50,054 bases of DNA from contig NZ_JABBYO010000026.1 in NCBI RefSeq assembly GCF_012958305.1, positions 1 through 50,054 on the forward strand, read 5' to 3'. The stretch comes from Tautonia rosea. Lineage in GTDB: Bacteria > Planctomycetota > Planctomycetia > Isosphaerales > Isosphaeraceae. Shown one piece after another: positions 37,201-44,827 of the stretch; position 1 is the stretch's first letter, and the number at the start of each line of letters is the position of its first letter. The notes below the pieces were generated by a model, which saw only the letters and a list, made by a program, of their open reading frames with translations, had not been told where the DNA came from and searched no databases. The position numbers and the translations under genes were made by a program.

Positions 37201-37717
37201 GCAAATCCTCGATGTCCCCAGTGGCCGTGAGGAGGTGCGGATCCTCGCTCCCAAGGCCGGAAACATCGCTTTCTCTCCCGAGGGAACGACCCTTGCCCTG
37301 TCCATCGAGAACCAGATCTTCGTTTATGAGGTCGCAACCGGAGTGATCCTCCATCGACTTCAAGGACACTCCACCTCGGTTGAGGCCGTAAAGTTCACGC
37401 CGGATGGTCAGCGACTGCTTTCAGTCAGTGGCGACCGCAAGTTGATCATCTGGGATTGCTCGCGATGGAAACCGAGCTTTACGACCCTTGCTCACCGTGG
37501 TCCGGTTGCTTCGCTGGACATCTCGCCCGATGGCCGTCTGGCCGCGACTCTGGGGCGTGATGATCGTCTCAAGGTCTGGGATCTTCTCACCAATCAATCG
37601 ATCATTGAGTTCTCTGTCGATGGACAGTGGATTGAGTCTCGCGTTCAATTTACCGCGGACGGGCGATGTTTGACGGTGAACACGAAACACGAGATCGTCG
37701 TCTTTGACAGTCGATAA
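34199..37717 (+). CDS. Transmembrane Ser/Thr protein kinase with WD40 sensor domain (module 1)
   Basis: A 1172-residue kinase. An N-terminal ~90-residue helical segment precedes the Hanks-type kinase domain (about 93-405): glycine loop GRGGMG near 99-104, AVKVL lysine, HRDIKPGN near 260, DFGLA near 281 and GTLKYMSPEQA. About 55 unusual residues are inserted between the hinge (FIEGQSLAEVL) and the helix before the catalytic loop. One transmembrane helix lies at about 428-450. The remaining ~700 residues carry WD40-like repeats (FSPDG.ILASAGDDGTLRLF, FTPDGQRLLSVSGDRKLIIW), presumably an external or periplasmic ligand or protein-binding propeller. The ATG at 34199 overlaps the sigma factor stop by 4 bp. 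Base use is less GC-rich than in neighbouring genes. Confidence 0.9.
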   Translation: MSSLSSDEGFREFDHPSLVDRVAELADRIASGESVDLDEFARDDPSQIPELRRLLSAIEIMAELGGRPVNPSSPNRASEDDELFNTSGQLGDFKLVREIGRGGMGIVYEAQQLSLDRRVAVKVLPPTAAADPRKLQRFQLEAQAVGYLRHPHVVPVYTVGFDRGLHFFSMQFIEGQSLAEVLRALGTSADLGVEVTGRTWFEATTVCPEPPTLQRAGAVGHEVGRTRAPVLRDREYFHWVAQLGVQAAQALQHAHEQGVVHRDIKPGNLLLDPSGTLWVTDFGLARLQGDSGITMTGDLLGTLKYMSPEQASGGRVVVDGRTDVYSLGITLYELLTLQPAFEDEDRQSLLRRIIEVDPKPIRRINPHVPVDLETIVTKATAKEPTDRYATAGELAEELERFLDDRPIFARRQGPFDYGVRWIRRHRNLAMMLSAMVLIILFGLSLSLVLIGQEQGRTADALKEVQVSLAEAEYQRTRVELAAERARKSESYVRDLLYASDMRLANQALQHGDPRSARELLDRYLATPGIEDRRSFVWHHLNLRAGIPGTDLASGLGPTYCLERSPDGLRLAVAGLDATIRVFDLSNTNEPELTIATGQVEVNDVTFSPDGTILASAGDDGTLRLFSAVDGSLRQTVSAHDGLAMGVRFVNEATQILSYGHDGGNGAAYLWDVATGDLLWKFEIESPVKGLDVWEDTSLVMVLEEKQNQAFLLDLATGTTRQVFSTIRKPAFVAFAPVGESVVIGGRYGELMVIDLKQGVVSSIPTRISDGIETMTFNHDGSELLTGDRGGVIHVFPFEPTTGELLASSPVINRGEPLTVFTGKTWVAHEGRVYALLVLEDLETILSAGHDGRIVQWKTPKDVGQRHIPSEPVLEAQVRGGSDLLVVSQHDSGVWEWDLDANHPPRLLLEEVEDRTGIDPEAADESWIRSTSTPDGRVIAVATERRVVVLETKTGQILLEWISPRQPSFIRRLAITTDGRNVAVIEGSLRANGQGDHESFGVQILDVPSGREEVRILAPKAGNIAFSPEGTTLALSIENQIFVYEVATGVILHRLQGHSTSVEAVKFTPDGQRLLSVSGDRKLIIWDCSRWKPSFTTLAHRGPVASLDISPDGRLAATLGRDDRLKVWDLLTNQSIIEFSVDGQWIESRVQFTADGRCLTVNTKHEIVVFDSR

Positions 37718-38096
37718 CCTTATGCTCAACCGCCAGCCGCTTGAAGCATGCGACCAACGCCGTTGATCTGAAGAGAAGGATTGGGCCGCGTTTGCCCGGC
37801 AGCCGAATGTTCGGTTCGGTCATCCTGAATCAACACGACAGGATGAAAGAGGGGTGCCGGGTCGAATGGAGCCCGACGATGGCGGCGAGGTTAACGAGTC
37901 ACAACGGGTCGATGTCCCACAAGGGGACTTGCCCCGCGGTTGCGACATTGGTGAATCACCAGGTTGGATTGGTGCGAATCAGCGATCGAGCAGAGCCGAG
38001 ACCTCGATTCCATCGATCCGCAGTCCGTACTCTGTCGACGATCGAGGCGAATTGTTGATCTCGACGAAGGAGACGGTCGTGGAGGATGCTCGTCCC

Positions 38097-38180
38097 ACGT
38101 CGATGACGCTACTCGAGCGGGTCCGAGCCGACGACTCGGTTGCGCTTCCTCGGTCATCTGTGAGTCGCTGGCTCGCCTGA
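38097..38180 (+). pseudogene. Possible relic of an ECF sigma factor N-terminus
   Basis: The frame reads TSMTLLERVRADDSVAL, which matches the start of many planctomycete ECF factors (TLLxRVRAxDxxAW), and then runs into a stop at 38178. The following sequence can be aligned to region 2 only with frameshifts. Recognition is from the short N-terminal match alone. Confidence 0.4.
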
Positions 38181-38237
38181 GCTGCTTGGAGGTGACGCCC
38201 GGGGTGATCTGGGCCATCGTGTTCACCCCGACCGAGA

Positions 38238-38455
38238 CTCATCTGAAGCCGGATTACAGCATCGGCGACATGACGATCTCCGTCGATGGCCAGCAGGTCG
38301 GCGAGCGGAAGGGCATCAAGGTCGTCGGGCAGTAGAGCGCGATGACCGGCTACGGCTTGCTCATCGGCCGGAACACTGGGACCCCGGTGAGCCACGCATC
38401 CAAACCCCCGTTCGCGTTCACCGGAACGCTCGACAAGGTGACGGTTGAACTCAAG
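38238..38455 (+). pseudogene. Decayed C-terminus of an arylsulfatase
   Basis: In one frame the sequence reads MTISVDGQQVGERKG, a TAG stop at 38333-38335, then YGLLIGRNTGTPVSHAS and PPFAFTGTLDKVTVELK. The latter two blocks match the end of arylsulfatases, where a D/N-x-GTPVS turn and a final FTGxxxKVTVEL strand are standard. The body of the enzyme with the active-site CxPSR motif is absent, and the normal stop after ELK is lost. This is a truncated, inactive relic. Confidence 0.7.
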
Positions 38456-38463
38456 TTACCAAG

Positions 38464-38490
38464 AGGCCAGACCACATCGGTCTGGCCTTT
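38464..38490 (+). terminator. Rho-independent-type hairpin after the sulfatase relic
   Basis: AGGCCAGACC (38464-38473) and GGTCTGGCCT (38479-38488), a perfect 10-bp stem with a 5-base loop, followed by TT. It sits 9 bp after the relic's final ELK, so it is probably the old gene's terminator, and it now separates the convergent kinase genes. Confidence 0.65.
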
Positions 38491-38586
38491 CTGCTCGACA
38501 CGCAAGACGACGCAGCGGCTCACAGCATCTTTATCTCAGCAATCTGGGCGGTACCAGAACTGGGCTCCGCGCTTCTGAGGCAGGAG

Positions 38587-38601
38587 ACCTTAACTTAAGG
38601 T
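38587..38601. repeat. 15-bp perfect palindrome at the kinase 2 stop codon
   Basis: ACCTTAA-C-TTAAGGT spans the TAA stop of the TPR kinase. Function unknown; could be chance. Confidence 0.4.
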
Positions 38602-41600
38602 ACGGAGGGATCGCCGAGACGGGCCGAGAGGCTGGCATGCAGCTGGAGGAGGGCAGGGCGCCCCAGGATCGGGTCGAGGGCGGGCTCTTGGAGCAACTCC
38701 AGCGCAGCCAGACCGTCTCCAAGGGCAGCCAGGTTCTCGATCGCGAGCAATTCGGCCTCGGCTCGGTCGGCCAGCGCATCGTTTCCGAGGGCCGATGCGG
38801 CCCGTGAAAAAACGACGGCTGCGGCGATGCGAAGCTGAGGACGTGCTTGCACCTGGGGCAATGCGACCAGAGGCTCGGTCTCGGCAATGGCGCAGAACGG
38901 GTCGCCGATGAGGCAGAGCGCTTCAAGTCTGCCGAGGGTGAGTTCTTCCCGGATTGCGGCTGGGGCAACCCCGAGGGCGCGGTCGAACTCGGCCAGAGCG
39001 TCCGTGGGCCGTCCACAATCGGCCAGGATCCGGGCGCGGCCGGAGAGAGCTCGGGCCAGCACTTCGCAGCCCCAGGAGTCTCCAGGAACCTCCTGCAACA
39101 CGGCTTCGAGACTTGAGGCGGCCTCCTCGTAATGGGCAGCTGCCTGAACAGGATCACCGGCCCGATGTTGCAGGAGGCCGAGGGCGACCGTCGCATCAGC
39201 CTTGAGGATCTGAAGGTCAGGGCCTCCCGGCTCGCTTCGGAACAAGGCGTCGACGGCCTCGATCGCTGTGTCCAGCTTCGCCTTTGCTTCCTCGGAACGG
39301 CCGACCCGGAGCTCCAGAAGGCCGAGGTGGAGCAGGCATCTCGCTCGCTCGATGGCCCAGTCGACGGGAACTGGCCCACCCTGATCAGTCCCTCCCGAGA
39401 GACTGTCAAACAACTCGATTGCCTCAACGTAGGCTGCCCGAGCCTCGGACGTCCGGCCGGTTTCTGCCAGCAGGCCCGCCAGCGAAGCCCGGGACCAGGC
39501 CCGCCGGAAGGACATCTCAAGAAGGTCAGGGTGCGCCTTCCCGAGGCGATTGGCTAGTGCAACGGCCGATTGATAGACGTCTTCGGCCGCCGGGTAGTCC
39601 ACGAGACGGAAGAGCGATTCTCCCAGGAGAAGCTGGGCTTGATGACTCAGGAGGGCGTAATCCAGCCGGCCGGGATGGTCGAGTACCAGTCGGTCGAATC
39701 GGTCAATCGCCTGGCGAAACAGCACAACCGCCCGGTCGTCGTTGCCCAGGTCGGATTCGAGAACTGCCAGGTTGACGTGAGACGTCGCCAGGTCGAACTG
39801 GTAAAGGGCCACGTTCGGACGCTCTCGGACCAAGTCCTCCTGGATCTTCAAGGCCGCCTCGAACTGGGGAAGTGCCTGGGACGACCGGCCCATGTTTGAA
39901 CGCAGGGAGCCGAGGTTGTTGTAATTCGAGGAGAGTTTGCGGCGGTACTCGTCCGAATCCGGTTGATTGCGGACCAGCCGGATCCGATCGTCCAGGCTGG
40001 CGCGGAACAGGACCTCGGCTTCCTCCGTGCGGCCCAGGTTCGCCAACAGAATGGCCAGGTTGTTTCGGGTGCCGGCCAGATTGTCGAGGAACTCCGGATC
40101 CCCACGATGATCACGAGCGAGTTGCTCTCGCAGAGCGATTCCCTGGCGGTAAAACTCCTCGGAGTCCTCGAACTCGCCGGAGTCCCAGGCGACGTTGCCC
40201 AGGTAGTGCAGGCAGGCCGCCTGCCCGTTCAGGGGGGCAGGATCTCCCGGCTCAAGCCGGGCGAGCAGATAATGATGGCGGAGGGCCTCATCCAGGGTGG
40301 TGCGAGCCTCATCGAGCCGGCCGGTGTCGGCCTCGACCTCGGCCAGCCGGATCAGGGCGTCGCCGAGCGCCCGCAAATAGGAAGGTTCATTGGGGTGTTC
40401 CTTGGCGAGTGGCCTGGCGACGGCGATCGCCTCGCGATAGGCCTTGATCGCGTCGTCGGGAGTGCCGACCTTGTAGATTAGGTTTGCCAGGGAGACGAGG
40501 GTCTCGACGAGCCGGGCACGCGTCCTCGGGTCCCGGCGGCCGTCTTGCAATTCCCGGCCGAGTTGCCGATAGAACCGCATTGGGGTCTGAAGCAGCCGAC
40601 GCCTCAGCCCCTCCAGTTCGGGCTGGTCGAGCAAGACCTCCTCGCCAACTCCGGTATGGTACTGCTCGACCGCGTCAAGGGCGAGGTCCAGCCGGCGGTT
40701 CGACTCGGCGAGGTTGGACTCGGCTCTCAGCCAAAGTGCAATCGCCGAGGCCGACCCGGCCGAGACGGCCAGGGCGAGCAGCCCGGCAAGCGAAGCCTGT
40801 GCCGGCCTTCGTCGGCACCAGAGCCAGACCCGGCGCACCGGGCCGACCGGCCTGGCGACGATCGGCCGGCCTTCGAGGTATCGGGCCAGGTCATCGGCCA
40901 GCGCCTCGGCCGAGGCATAGCGCCGGGCCGGATCCTTCTGCAAGCAAGTCAGGGCGATTGTCTCGGCATCGCGGGAGACACCGGGAACCAATCGACGAGG
41001 AGGAACCGGGTCGATCGTGCGGACCTGCATGACCGTCTCAAGCGCCGAGGCCCCCCGGAACGGCGGCCGGCCGGTCAGCAGTTCATAGAGGATCGCGCCG
41101 AGGGCGTGGACATCCGCCTCAGGGCCAACTCCCCCGGGCGAACCGCTCGCCTGCTCCGGAGACATGTAGCTGGGGGTGCCGACGACCAGATCGGTGCGGG
41201 TCAGCCCTGAGTCAGTGCCGAGGGTCTTGGCCAGACCGAAGTCGGCGACCTTGGGAGCGCCATCGTCGGCAATCAGGATGTTGGCCGGTTTGAGGTCGCG
41301 GTGGACGATCCCCAATCGATGGGCCTCGGCCACTCCCCGGCAGATCTGCTCGATCAGGGCGACCGCCTCCCTCGACGACCGGGGAGCGCCGTCCAGCTCT
41401 CGTGCCAGACTTCCCCGTGCGAGGTATTCCATTGCGAAGTAGGGCCACCCCTCGTGGTCGCCCAGTTCGTAAATCTGCACGACGTTCGGGTGGCGGAGCC
41501 TCGCGATCGCCTCGGCCTCGGCCAGGAACCGGGCGATCGCCTCGGAAGAAGCGTGTCCCCCGGCGAGGATCATCTTGAGTGCCACGTCACGCTTCAGCCG

Positions 41601-42068
41601 CACCTGATGAGCTCGGTAAACGACTCCCATCCCTCCCCGACCGAGGATCCCGAGGATCTCGTATCCGGCCGGGGCCGAGGGCGGCGCTGCGGGGGAGCCG
41701 GGCGGCAATGAGTCCCGGGCTGTTGGGACCGGCGAGGAGGGGGAGTCAGCAGCGTCCTTGATCAGGGTTGCCCGATCCTGACGGTCGAGGGAGAAGGCGG
41801 CATCGACCTCGCCCGGATTGCCGGGGAATCGCAGAAAGTATTCCTCAGGGTCGGGGACCTCGCCCCCGTTGCGTCTGAGGGCCAGCTCCAGCCGGAGCAG
41901 TTCACCGAGCGCCGGCCGCCGGTCGATCGGTTCGAGAAGAAGGATCAGGTCCTCGATCCGAGGGCGACGGCCGGCGGTCCAGTCGGCCTCAAATCGGTCG
42001 CAGAGGCCGTCGATGCGGAGGGCCGCTGTCGGGGAGAGGGACGGCTCGGTCGGATTGGGGGTGGTCAT
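38595..42068 (-). CDS. Transmembrane Ser/Thr protein kinase with TPR-type repeats (module 2)
   Basis: A 1157-residue kinase. The N-terminal ~130 residues (CDRFEADWTAGRRPRIEDLI, then a Pro/Ser-rich linker) are typical of planctomycete kinases. The kinase domain (about 135-400) has GRGGMG at 143-148, ALK at 163-165, HRDLKPAN at 256-263, DFGLA at 276-280 and GTPSYMSPEQA. A transmembrane helix lies at about 426-448. The C-terminal 700 residues are helical tetratricopeptide-type repeats (YREAIAVARPLAKEHPNEPSYLRALGDAL pattern), probably a protein-interaction surface. All catalytic residues are present. The start overlaps the stop of the ECF gene upstream by 4 bp (ATGA), the same design as module 1 with a different sensor domain. 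Confidence 0.9.
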   Translation of the reverse strand: MTTPNPTEPSLSPTAALRIDGLCDRFEADWTAGRRPRIEDLILLLEPIDRRPALGELLRLELALRRNGGEVPDPEEYFLRFPGNPGEVDAAFSLDRQDRATLIKDAADSPSSPVPTARDSLPPGSPAAPPSAPAGYEILGILGRGGMGVVYRAHQVRLKRDVALKMILAGGHASSEAIARFLAEAEAIARLRHPNVVQIYELGDHEGWPYFAMEYLARGSLARELDGAPRSSREAVALIEQICRGVAEAHRLGIVHRDLKPANILIADDGAPKVADFGLAKTLGTDSGLTRTDLVVGTPSYMSPEQASGSPGGVGPEADVHALGAILYELLTGRPPFRGASALETVMQVRTIDPVPPRRLVPGVSRDAETIALTCLQKDPARRYASAEALADDLARYLEGRPIVARPVGPVRRVWLWCRRRPAQASLAGLLALAVSAGSASAIALWLRAESNLAESNRRLDLALDAVEQYHTGVGEEVLLDQPELEGLRRRLLQTPMRFYRQLGRELQDGRRDPRTRARLVETLVSLANLIYKVGTPDDAIKAYREAIAVARPLAKEHPNEPSYLRALGDALIRLAEVEADTGRLDEARTTLDEALRHHYLLARLEPGDPAPLNGQAACLHYLGNVAWDSGEFEDSEEFYRQGIALREQLARDHRGDPEFLDNLAGTRNNLAILLANLGRTEEAEVLFRASLDDRIRLVRNQPDSDEYRRKLSSNYNNLGSLRSNMGRSSQALPQFEAALKIQEDLVRERPNVALYQFDLATSHVNLAVLESDLGNDDRAVVLFRQAIDRFDRLVLDHPGRLDYALLSHQAQLLLGESLFRLVDYPAAEDVYQSAVALANRLGKAHPDLLEMSFRRAWSRASLAGLLAETGRTSEARAAYVEAIELFDSLSGGTDQGGPVPVDWAIERARCLLHLGLLELRVGRSEEAKAKLDTAIEAVDALFRSEPGGPDLQILKADATVALGLLQHRAGDPVQAAAHYEEAASSLEAVLQEVPGDSWGCEVLARALSGRARILADCGRPTDALAEFDRALGVAPAAIREELTLGRLEALCLIGDPFCAIAETEPLVALPQVQARPQLRIAAAVVFSRAASALGNDALADRAEAELLAIENLAALGDGLAALELLQEPALDPILGRPALLQLHASLSARLGDPSVP

Positions 42069-42697
42069 GGCCGGGCGTTCTCGCTCCAGATCTTCCGGAC
42101 GACCTCCAGCTTTCGCTCAACTGTCCGGACGACGCACCCAAGGCGGGCTGCGATCTCCTCGTTGGTGTAGGCTTCCATCCGAAGCCGGGCAATCTCACGG
42201 AGTGTTGGGTCAGGGAGCGAGTCGAGCCGTCGGACCGTCTCCTCGGCGACCATCGCGGCGAACTCGGGCGTTGGGCCGTCGGAAGCCACCCGCGCCAACA
42301 GGCCACCCTCGTCACCGTCACCGGGATTGGTCGCGGCGAGGACTGCCTCGTTGAGGACCTTACCACCTCCCCGCTTCTTTCGCCCCTCACGCTCGACCTG
42401 GCGGAGGGCCTTCCGAGCTGTGATGACCACCAGCAGTCGCCAGAGCTCATCTCGGCCCCGGAGGTCGGGGAGCCGACCATCGGAGGCACGCTCCCAAAGG
42501 CTATTGAGGGCACTCAGCGCCGCGTCCTCCTCGTCGGACACGGTCGGTCCGCCTCGGCTCGACCTCAGCCGGGTCCGAGCCAGGGCGACGAGCTGACCGA
42601 AGTATCGGCCCCAGAGCCGCTCCAGCGCCTCGTGCTCGCCGGCCTTGAGGTCCTCAATCCACCGCGTGACCGAGCCATCGTCCTCGTCATTGACCAT
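42065..42697 (-). CDS. ECF-type RNA polymerase sigma factor (module 2)
   Basis: A 210-residue ECF-like factor. Region 4 is clear: LPDPTLREIARLRMEAYTNEEIAARLGCVVRTVERKLEVVR. Region 2 is divergent: VSDEEDAALSALNSLWER stands where DxxDxxQETF is usual, followed by ELWRLLVVITARKALRQVERE. It belongs to the planctomycete sigma factors found next to kinase genes; no anti-sigma gene is present. The stop overlaps the TPR kinase start. The ATG at 42697 has GGAGG 8 bases upstream; the frame is open to 42841 without conserved sequence. Confidence 0.85.
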   Translation of the reverse strand: MVNDEDDGSVTRWIEDLKAGEHEALERLWGRYFGQLVALARTRLRSSRGGPTVSDEEDAALSALNSLWERASDGRLPDLRGRDELWRLLVVITARKALRQVEREGRKKRGGGKVLNEAVLAATNPGDGDEGGLLARVASDGPTPEFAAMVAEETVRRLDSLPDPTLREIARLRMEAYTNEEIAARLGCVVRTVERKLEVVRKIWSENARP

Positions 42698-42981
42698 CGC
42701 CGGAGCCTCCCCGGGAACACCCCGTCGTGAGGTGATCCCAAGCATCTTACCCATCCTGTCGATCCCCGGACGAGTGCCCACCTCGCCGGGCTCGAGGACT
42801 CGCTTCCAGCTGCCTGCCCTGTCGCTGCGTCCCGGAACCAATTCGGAAGGCCTGTCGGGCGCCGGCTGAGTTCGCTCATTGATGGGTGTCGCCGTCGAGA
42901 ATCGCGGCGGGAGATCAACCGGATCATCTCACTGGAGGCGAGGCGTCCCCTCGCAGCCGACTCGCCAAAGGAGCCCGAGCC

Positions 42982-44715
42982 ATGAGCCGCCACACCTCAC
43001 CCCGAGCCCGACGTCTTGCCCGGACAGCTCGCCCTTCGATCGACCGCCTGGAAGGCCGACAGCTGATGACCGCCGGGATCAGCGACCTCGTCAACGGGAT
43101 CGTCACGATCACCGGCACCGAGCAGGCCGACGTCATCCGGATCGACTACCTCGGCAATGACTTCGTCTCGATGACTCTGGCGTCCAACGGCCAGACGCTC
43201 TTCAACCGCTACTTCCCCTGGCAGTCGGTCAATCGGGTTGTTGTCAACGGACTCGGCGGTAACGACCAGATCACGAACAACTCAATCCTCCCCTCAGAGC
43301 TCAACGGCGGCAGCGGCAATGACACTCTGATCGGCGGCTGGATGAATGATGTGCTTTCGGGGGGTCCGGGTAACGACCGCCTTGAGGGCCGATCCGGAGA
43401 CGACGGGCTCAATGGCGGTTCGGGCAACGACACGTACGTCTTCTCCGGCAACGCCAATCTTGGCCGGGACACGATCATCGAGGAAGTCTCCCGAGATACC
43501 GACACGCTCGACTTCAGCCGTTACGGCCACACCGTCAATCTCGACCTCAACCAGACCGGATGGCAAGACGTCTTGCCCTATTTCCCCGGCGACGACATCC
43601 GATCCGCCCCGCTGGCTCTGAACCTGACGACGAACTCGGGCATCGAGAACGTCCTCGGCAGCCCGCAGAAGGACTTCCTTCGAGGCAACACACGCGGCAA
43701 CCGGCTGGTCGGGAACGGGGGCGACGACATCCTCGACGGTCGGTGGGGCAACGATACACTCATCGGCGGCCACGGGAACGACACCTACGCGTTCTCCTCG
43801 CTCACCGACGATCGCGGCACCAACCGGATCATCGAGTTGTCGGGACAGGGCCGGGACACGATTGACTTCTCCGGCATGTCTGGCGGCATCGCCATCGACC
43901 TGGGATCGACCGCCACTCAGGTCGTCAACCCGCTGCTTCGGGTCGTACTCAATGCTGGAGACCGCATCGAGGATGTGAAGGGGACGGTCTTCGACGACGT
44001 GATTCGCGGAAACGCCCTTGCCAATACTCTGTGGGGGAATGACGGCAACGACGTTCTGGAAGGTCGCCAGGGTGACGACGCCCTCTACGGCCAACGCGGC
44101 AACGACTCGTACGTCTTTGGCATCACCGCCGCTGGCATCGACGCGATCTTCGAAGATGAGGACCCCCACGGCCCGACCAACGACCCGGCTGACACCCTCG
44201 ACTTCACCAATTTCGGCTCCGGCCTGGGAATAACCCTCGGGTCGACCGAGTTGCAGTGGGCCTCGCAAAGCCGTACCGGCCTCCAGTTGCAACTCTCCAG
44301 TGCCTCGGGGATCGAAAACGTTGTCGGCACCTCTTTCGACGACATGATCCGCGGCAATGCCCGGGCGAACACCCTCGACGGCCGGGCCGGCAACGATACC
44401 CTCGACGGGCTGAACGGCGACGACACCCTGCTCGGAGGCGATGGTAACGACACCCTCAACGGCGGCTCCGGTAAGGATGTCCTCCTGGGAGGCGACGGCA
44501 ACGACGACCTTGACGGGGGCAGTGGCGCCGACAAACTCTACGGCGAGAACGGCAACGACCGCCTCCGGGGCGGGTCCGACGGGATCGCCGACGCCCTTTA
44601 CGGGGGAGCAGGGGCTGACCTGTTCTTCGCCGAGTGGTACGTCGTTAATCAGATCAAGAAGAACCGGGATCGCGTTCTTGACTTCAACGCCTCCGAGGGC
44701 GATACGATTTCCTGA
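42982..44715 (+). CDS. RTX-type calcium-binding repeat protein with LEPR-like N-terminus
   Basis: A 577-residue extracellular protein. The N-terminus is basic and then has [12 protein letters not shown] (about 22-32), a variant of the planctomycete LEPRxLL motif. Many hemolysin-type nonapeptides (GGxGxDxLxG) follow in at least four clusters, for example [40 protein letters not shown] and [20 protein letters not shown]. They should fold into calcium-loaded parallel beta-rolls. Between clusters are TLDFSxxxxGxxxDL and ENVxGTxFDDxIRGNAxANxLxG blocks, as in other RTX surface proteins. No enzyme domain is visible, so a structural or adhesive role is likely. The start has AAGGAG 8 bases upstream. 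Confidence 0.87.
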   Translation: MSRHTSPRARRLARTARPSIDRLEGRQLMTAGISDLVNGIVTITGTEQADVIRIDYLGNDFVSMTLASNGQTLFNRYFPWQSVNRVVVNGLGGNDQITNNSILPSELNGGSGNDTLIGGWMNDVLSGGPGNDRLEGRSGDDGLNGGSGNDTYVFSGNANLGRDTIIEEVSRDTDTLDFSRYGHTVNLDLNQTGWQDVLPYFPGDDIRSAPLALNLTTNSGIENVLGSPQKDFLRGNTRGNRLVGNGGDDILDGRWGNDTLIGGHGNDTYAFSSLTDDRGTNRIIELSGQGRDTIDFSGMSGGIAIDLGSTATQVVNPLLRVVLNAGDRIEDVKGTVFDDVIRGNALANTLWGNDGNDVLEGRQGDDALYGQRGNDSYVFGITAAGIDAIFEDEDPHGPTNDPADTLDFTNFGSGLGITLGSTELQWASQSRTGLQLQLSSASGIENVVGTSFDDMIRGNARANTLDGRAGNDTLDGLNGDDTLLGGDGNDTLNGGSGKDVLLGGDGNDDLDGGSGADKLYGENGNDRLRGGSDGIADALYGGAGADLFFAEWYVVNQIKKNRDRVLDFNASEGDTIS

Positions 44716-44738
44716 CACGCCGCTTTTCCCTCGCACAC

Positions 44739-44787
44739 ATCGGCCGACCGGTCCCCTGTGGGGAGCGTTCGGCCGATCGACGTTTTT
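44739..44787 (+). terminator. Intrinsic terminator after the RTX gene
   Basis: ATCGGCCGA (44739-44747) pairs with TCGGCCGAT (44769-44777), with an inner CCCC-TGT-GGGG stem, then TTTTT at 44783-44787. It lies 24 bp after the RTX stop and 41 bp from the convergent symporter stop; orientation of the T-run suits the plus strand. Confidence 0.65.
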
Positions 44788-44827
44788 GCGGCCTCAACCT
44801 CATCAGGGCACTCGGCTCATCGTTGCA

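Larger units (their letters stand above)
37718..38594. other. 877-bp strip between convergent kinases with gene relics
   Basis: No intact gene. It contains a probable ECF sigma fragment, a decayed sulfatase C-terminus and its terminator hairpin (separate entries). Bases 37718-38090 show nothing I recognise. Confidence 0.5.

Noticed and set aside
43294-44736. 480-codon antisense frame in the RTX gene
   Set aside because: The Val/Glu/Gly-rich repeats are the complement of the GGxGxD codons.
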